A stretch of 7,633 bases of DNA, taken from NCBI GenBank assembly GCA_946529195.1, contig CAMMZE010000044.1, positions 1 through 7,633 of the forward strand, written 5' to 3'. Source of the stretch: an uncultured Lachnospiraceae bacterium (GTDB lineage Bacteria; Bacillota_A; Clostridia; Lachnospirales; Lachnospiraceae). Under the pieces are notes generated by a model. The model was given only the letters and a program-made list of their open reading frames with translations. It ran no database searches and was not told where the DNA came from. Positions 6,719 through 7,633 of this stretch are shown one piece after another. Made by a program: the position numbers and the translations under genes. Position 1 is the stretch's first letter. Each line of letters opens with the position of its first letter.

Positions 6719-6747
6719 ATTATAATACTATGGTTTCATTTCTTCAA
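6719..6747 (-). promoter_or_regulatory. sigma-A type promoter of the regulator-transporter operon
   Basis: On the minus strand, -35 TTGAAG (6747-6742), a 17-nt spacer and a perfect -10 TATAAT (6724-6719). The -35 box lies in the last codons of the MORN-repeat gene. Transcription would begin near 6712, giving a leader of about 38 nt. This is the best promoter match in the window and probably serves all four genes down to the stem-loop at 2154-2176. Confidence 0.7.
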
Positions 6748-7546
6748 CCGAAAAATCAGAAAAAAACTGCCCATCAGACAAACAATAGAATCCCTCGCCG
6801 TGTTTCATACCTGCATACCATTTGCCCACATAGCAACCACCTTTTGCCCATGTATATTTTCCTTCTCCAGAAAAGAATCCGTGTTCCATACATCCTTCAT
6901 AACAGTCGCCGTTGTCGTAATGAATGATGATCGGCTTCAATAAATAATCAGGTATATCCCTGTCAACCCAGGCAAAACGAGTCAACGCCTGTCCCAGAAG
7001 TCGCTCAACAATAGATTCTCCGCTGAAATTCAGATTTCGGAAATCCCATGATACAGAATAAATTCCTTTCAGTTTTTTTATAGAATCGAGCGGAAGTTCA
7101 GAGGGGTTGGAATCATAGTATGCGCTTACTTTACAAGATAAGTCATTATAATAAACATAGAACTTAGAGATTTCTTTTGCCGGCAAAAGCATTTCAACGA
7201 CAGCTTTTTCGTATTTATTCAGCAGCCCCTCAATATGTTTTACCTTGGCAGGACCTTCTTTCCAGCCCGGATCTAACTCCAGAGCCTTTTTTCGCCAATA
7301 GTAACAGCGTATTGCATTAAATTCAGTCCCCAGTCCTTCATAATAACAGTCTCCGAGAGCTTTCATAGCCTCAGCATTTCCGCTGCCACGGTTAGCCTGT
7401 CCCAAAAGATTGCTGACAGATAAATTAACCGTTTTGATACTTTCCTTCGGTTTTACCGGATCAGGAAGTCTCTTCCCCTTTTGCTGTTCCTCCGGTTCCG
7501 GTTTGGATTCATTATTACGTTTCTTTAAGAAATCAAAAAACCCCAT
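6728..7546 (-). CDS. Sel1-like / MORN-repeat protein of unknown function (272 aa)
   Basis: The function is not recognised. The N-terminus MGFFDFLKKR is followed by a charged, Pro/Glu/Lys-rich linker (about 11-38). Residues about 51-97 resemble one Sel1/TPR-like repeat (GNAEAMKALGDCYYEGLGT then CYYWRKKALELDPGW). The middle (about 100-205) has no recognised motif. Residues about 213-262 hold two MORN repeats: CYEGCMEHGFFSGEGKYTW and CYVGKWYAGMKHGEGFY. Both repeat types usually mediate protein or membrane contacts, so a scaffold role is possible. There is no signal peptide or membrane helix, so it is probably cytoplasmic. The start is ATG at 7546, but the upstream ribosome site is weak (AAAAGAAAA only). 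The gene looks visibly more AT-rich than the transporter operon. It lies 54 nt upstream of the regulator, yet a new promoter intervenes, so a shared role is unproven. Confidence 0.85.
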   Translation of the reverse strand: MGFFDFLKKRNNESKPEPEEQQKGKRLPDPVKPKESIKTVNLSVSNLLGQANRGSGNAEAMKALGDCYYEGLGTEFNAIRCYYWRKKALELDPGWKEGPAKVKHIEGLLNKYEKAVVEMLLPAKEISKFYVYYNDLSCKVSAYYDSNPSELPLDSIKKLKGIYSVSWDFRNLNFSGESIVERLLGQALTRFAWVDRDIPDYLLKPIIIHYDNGDCYEGCMEHGFFSGEGKYTWAKGGCYVGKWYAGMKHGEGFYCLSDGQFFSDFSVEEMKP

Positions 7547-7633
7547 ATGTTTTCTTTTTTTTAGTCCTTAACCAATGAAAAATCATAGATTGCATTATTA
7601 TTTATATTAGCACACTGAATAGAAAGTTGCTAC
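7547..7633 (-). promoter_or_regulatory. AT-rich leader of the MORN-repeat gene, weak extended -10 only
   Basis: These 87 nt hold no gene. The clearest promoter-like element on the minus strand is TGC-TAATAT (7612-7604), an extended -10 with no good -35 partner. A run of eight A residues (minus strand) follows GGACT near 7553-7565. The element is a weak candidate, and the real promoter may lie beyond the window. Confidence 0.25.

Overview
The window reads as chromosomal DNA from a low-to-mid GC Firmicute, most likely a gut Clostridium-type organism (Lachnospiraceae-like). This is inferred from the Gram-positive type of Hsp70, purine-rich Shine-Dalgarno sites, TTG starts, and the style of the XRE regulator and ABC proteins. 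I could not run a database search. Every convincing gene is on the minus strand, so the window is described right to left, in the direction of transcription.

Right end (7633 to 6728): a short AT-rich leader, then a stand-alone gene for a Sel1-like plus MORN-repeat protein of unknown function. Middle (6747 to 2154): a well-formed sigma-A type promoter overlaps the 3' end of the MORN gene and drives a tightly packed four-gene operon. Its genes are an XRE-family regulator, a very long MacA/HlyD-type adaptor (8-nt overlap with the regulator), a MacB-type ATPase (6-nt gap) and a MacB/FtsX-type permease (18-nt gap, TTG start). The operon ends in a small stem-loop. The three transporter proteins should form one envelope-spanning export or efflux machine, and the regulator is probably its local control.

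Left end (2152 to 1): immediately after the stem-loop lies a second promoter with a perfect 6-bp-arm palindrome exactly centred in its 17-bp spacer. It drives a divergent DnaK-family Hsp70 (591 aa, abnormal C-terminus, no grpE or dnaJ beside it). After 32 nt comes a gene starting at TTG that runs off the window and looks like the N-terminus of an ATP-grasp enzyme.

The points most worth a second look are the roughly 360-residue insertion inside the transporter adaptor (acidic linker, beta-domain with an EF-hand-like loop, helix and SGMDLS repeats), the centred palindrome in the Hsp70 promoter, and the pairing of a tail-less DnaK paralogue with an ATP-grasp enzyme. I see no RNA genes, CRISPR arrays, insertion sequences or attachment sites. 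No stretch longer than 300 bases lacks a gene.
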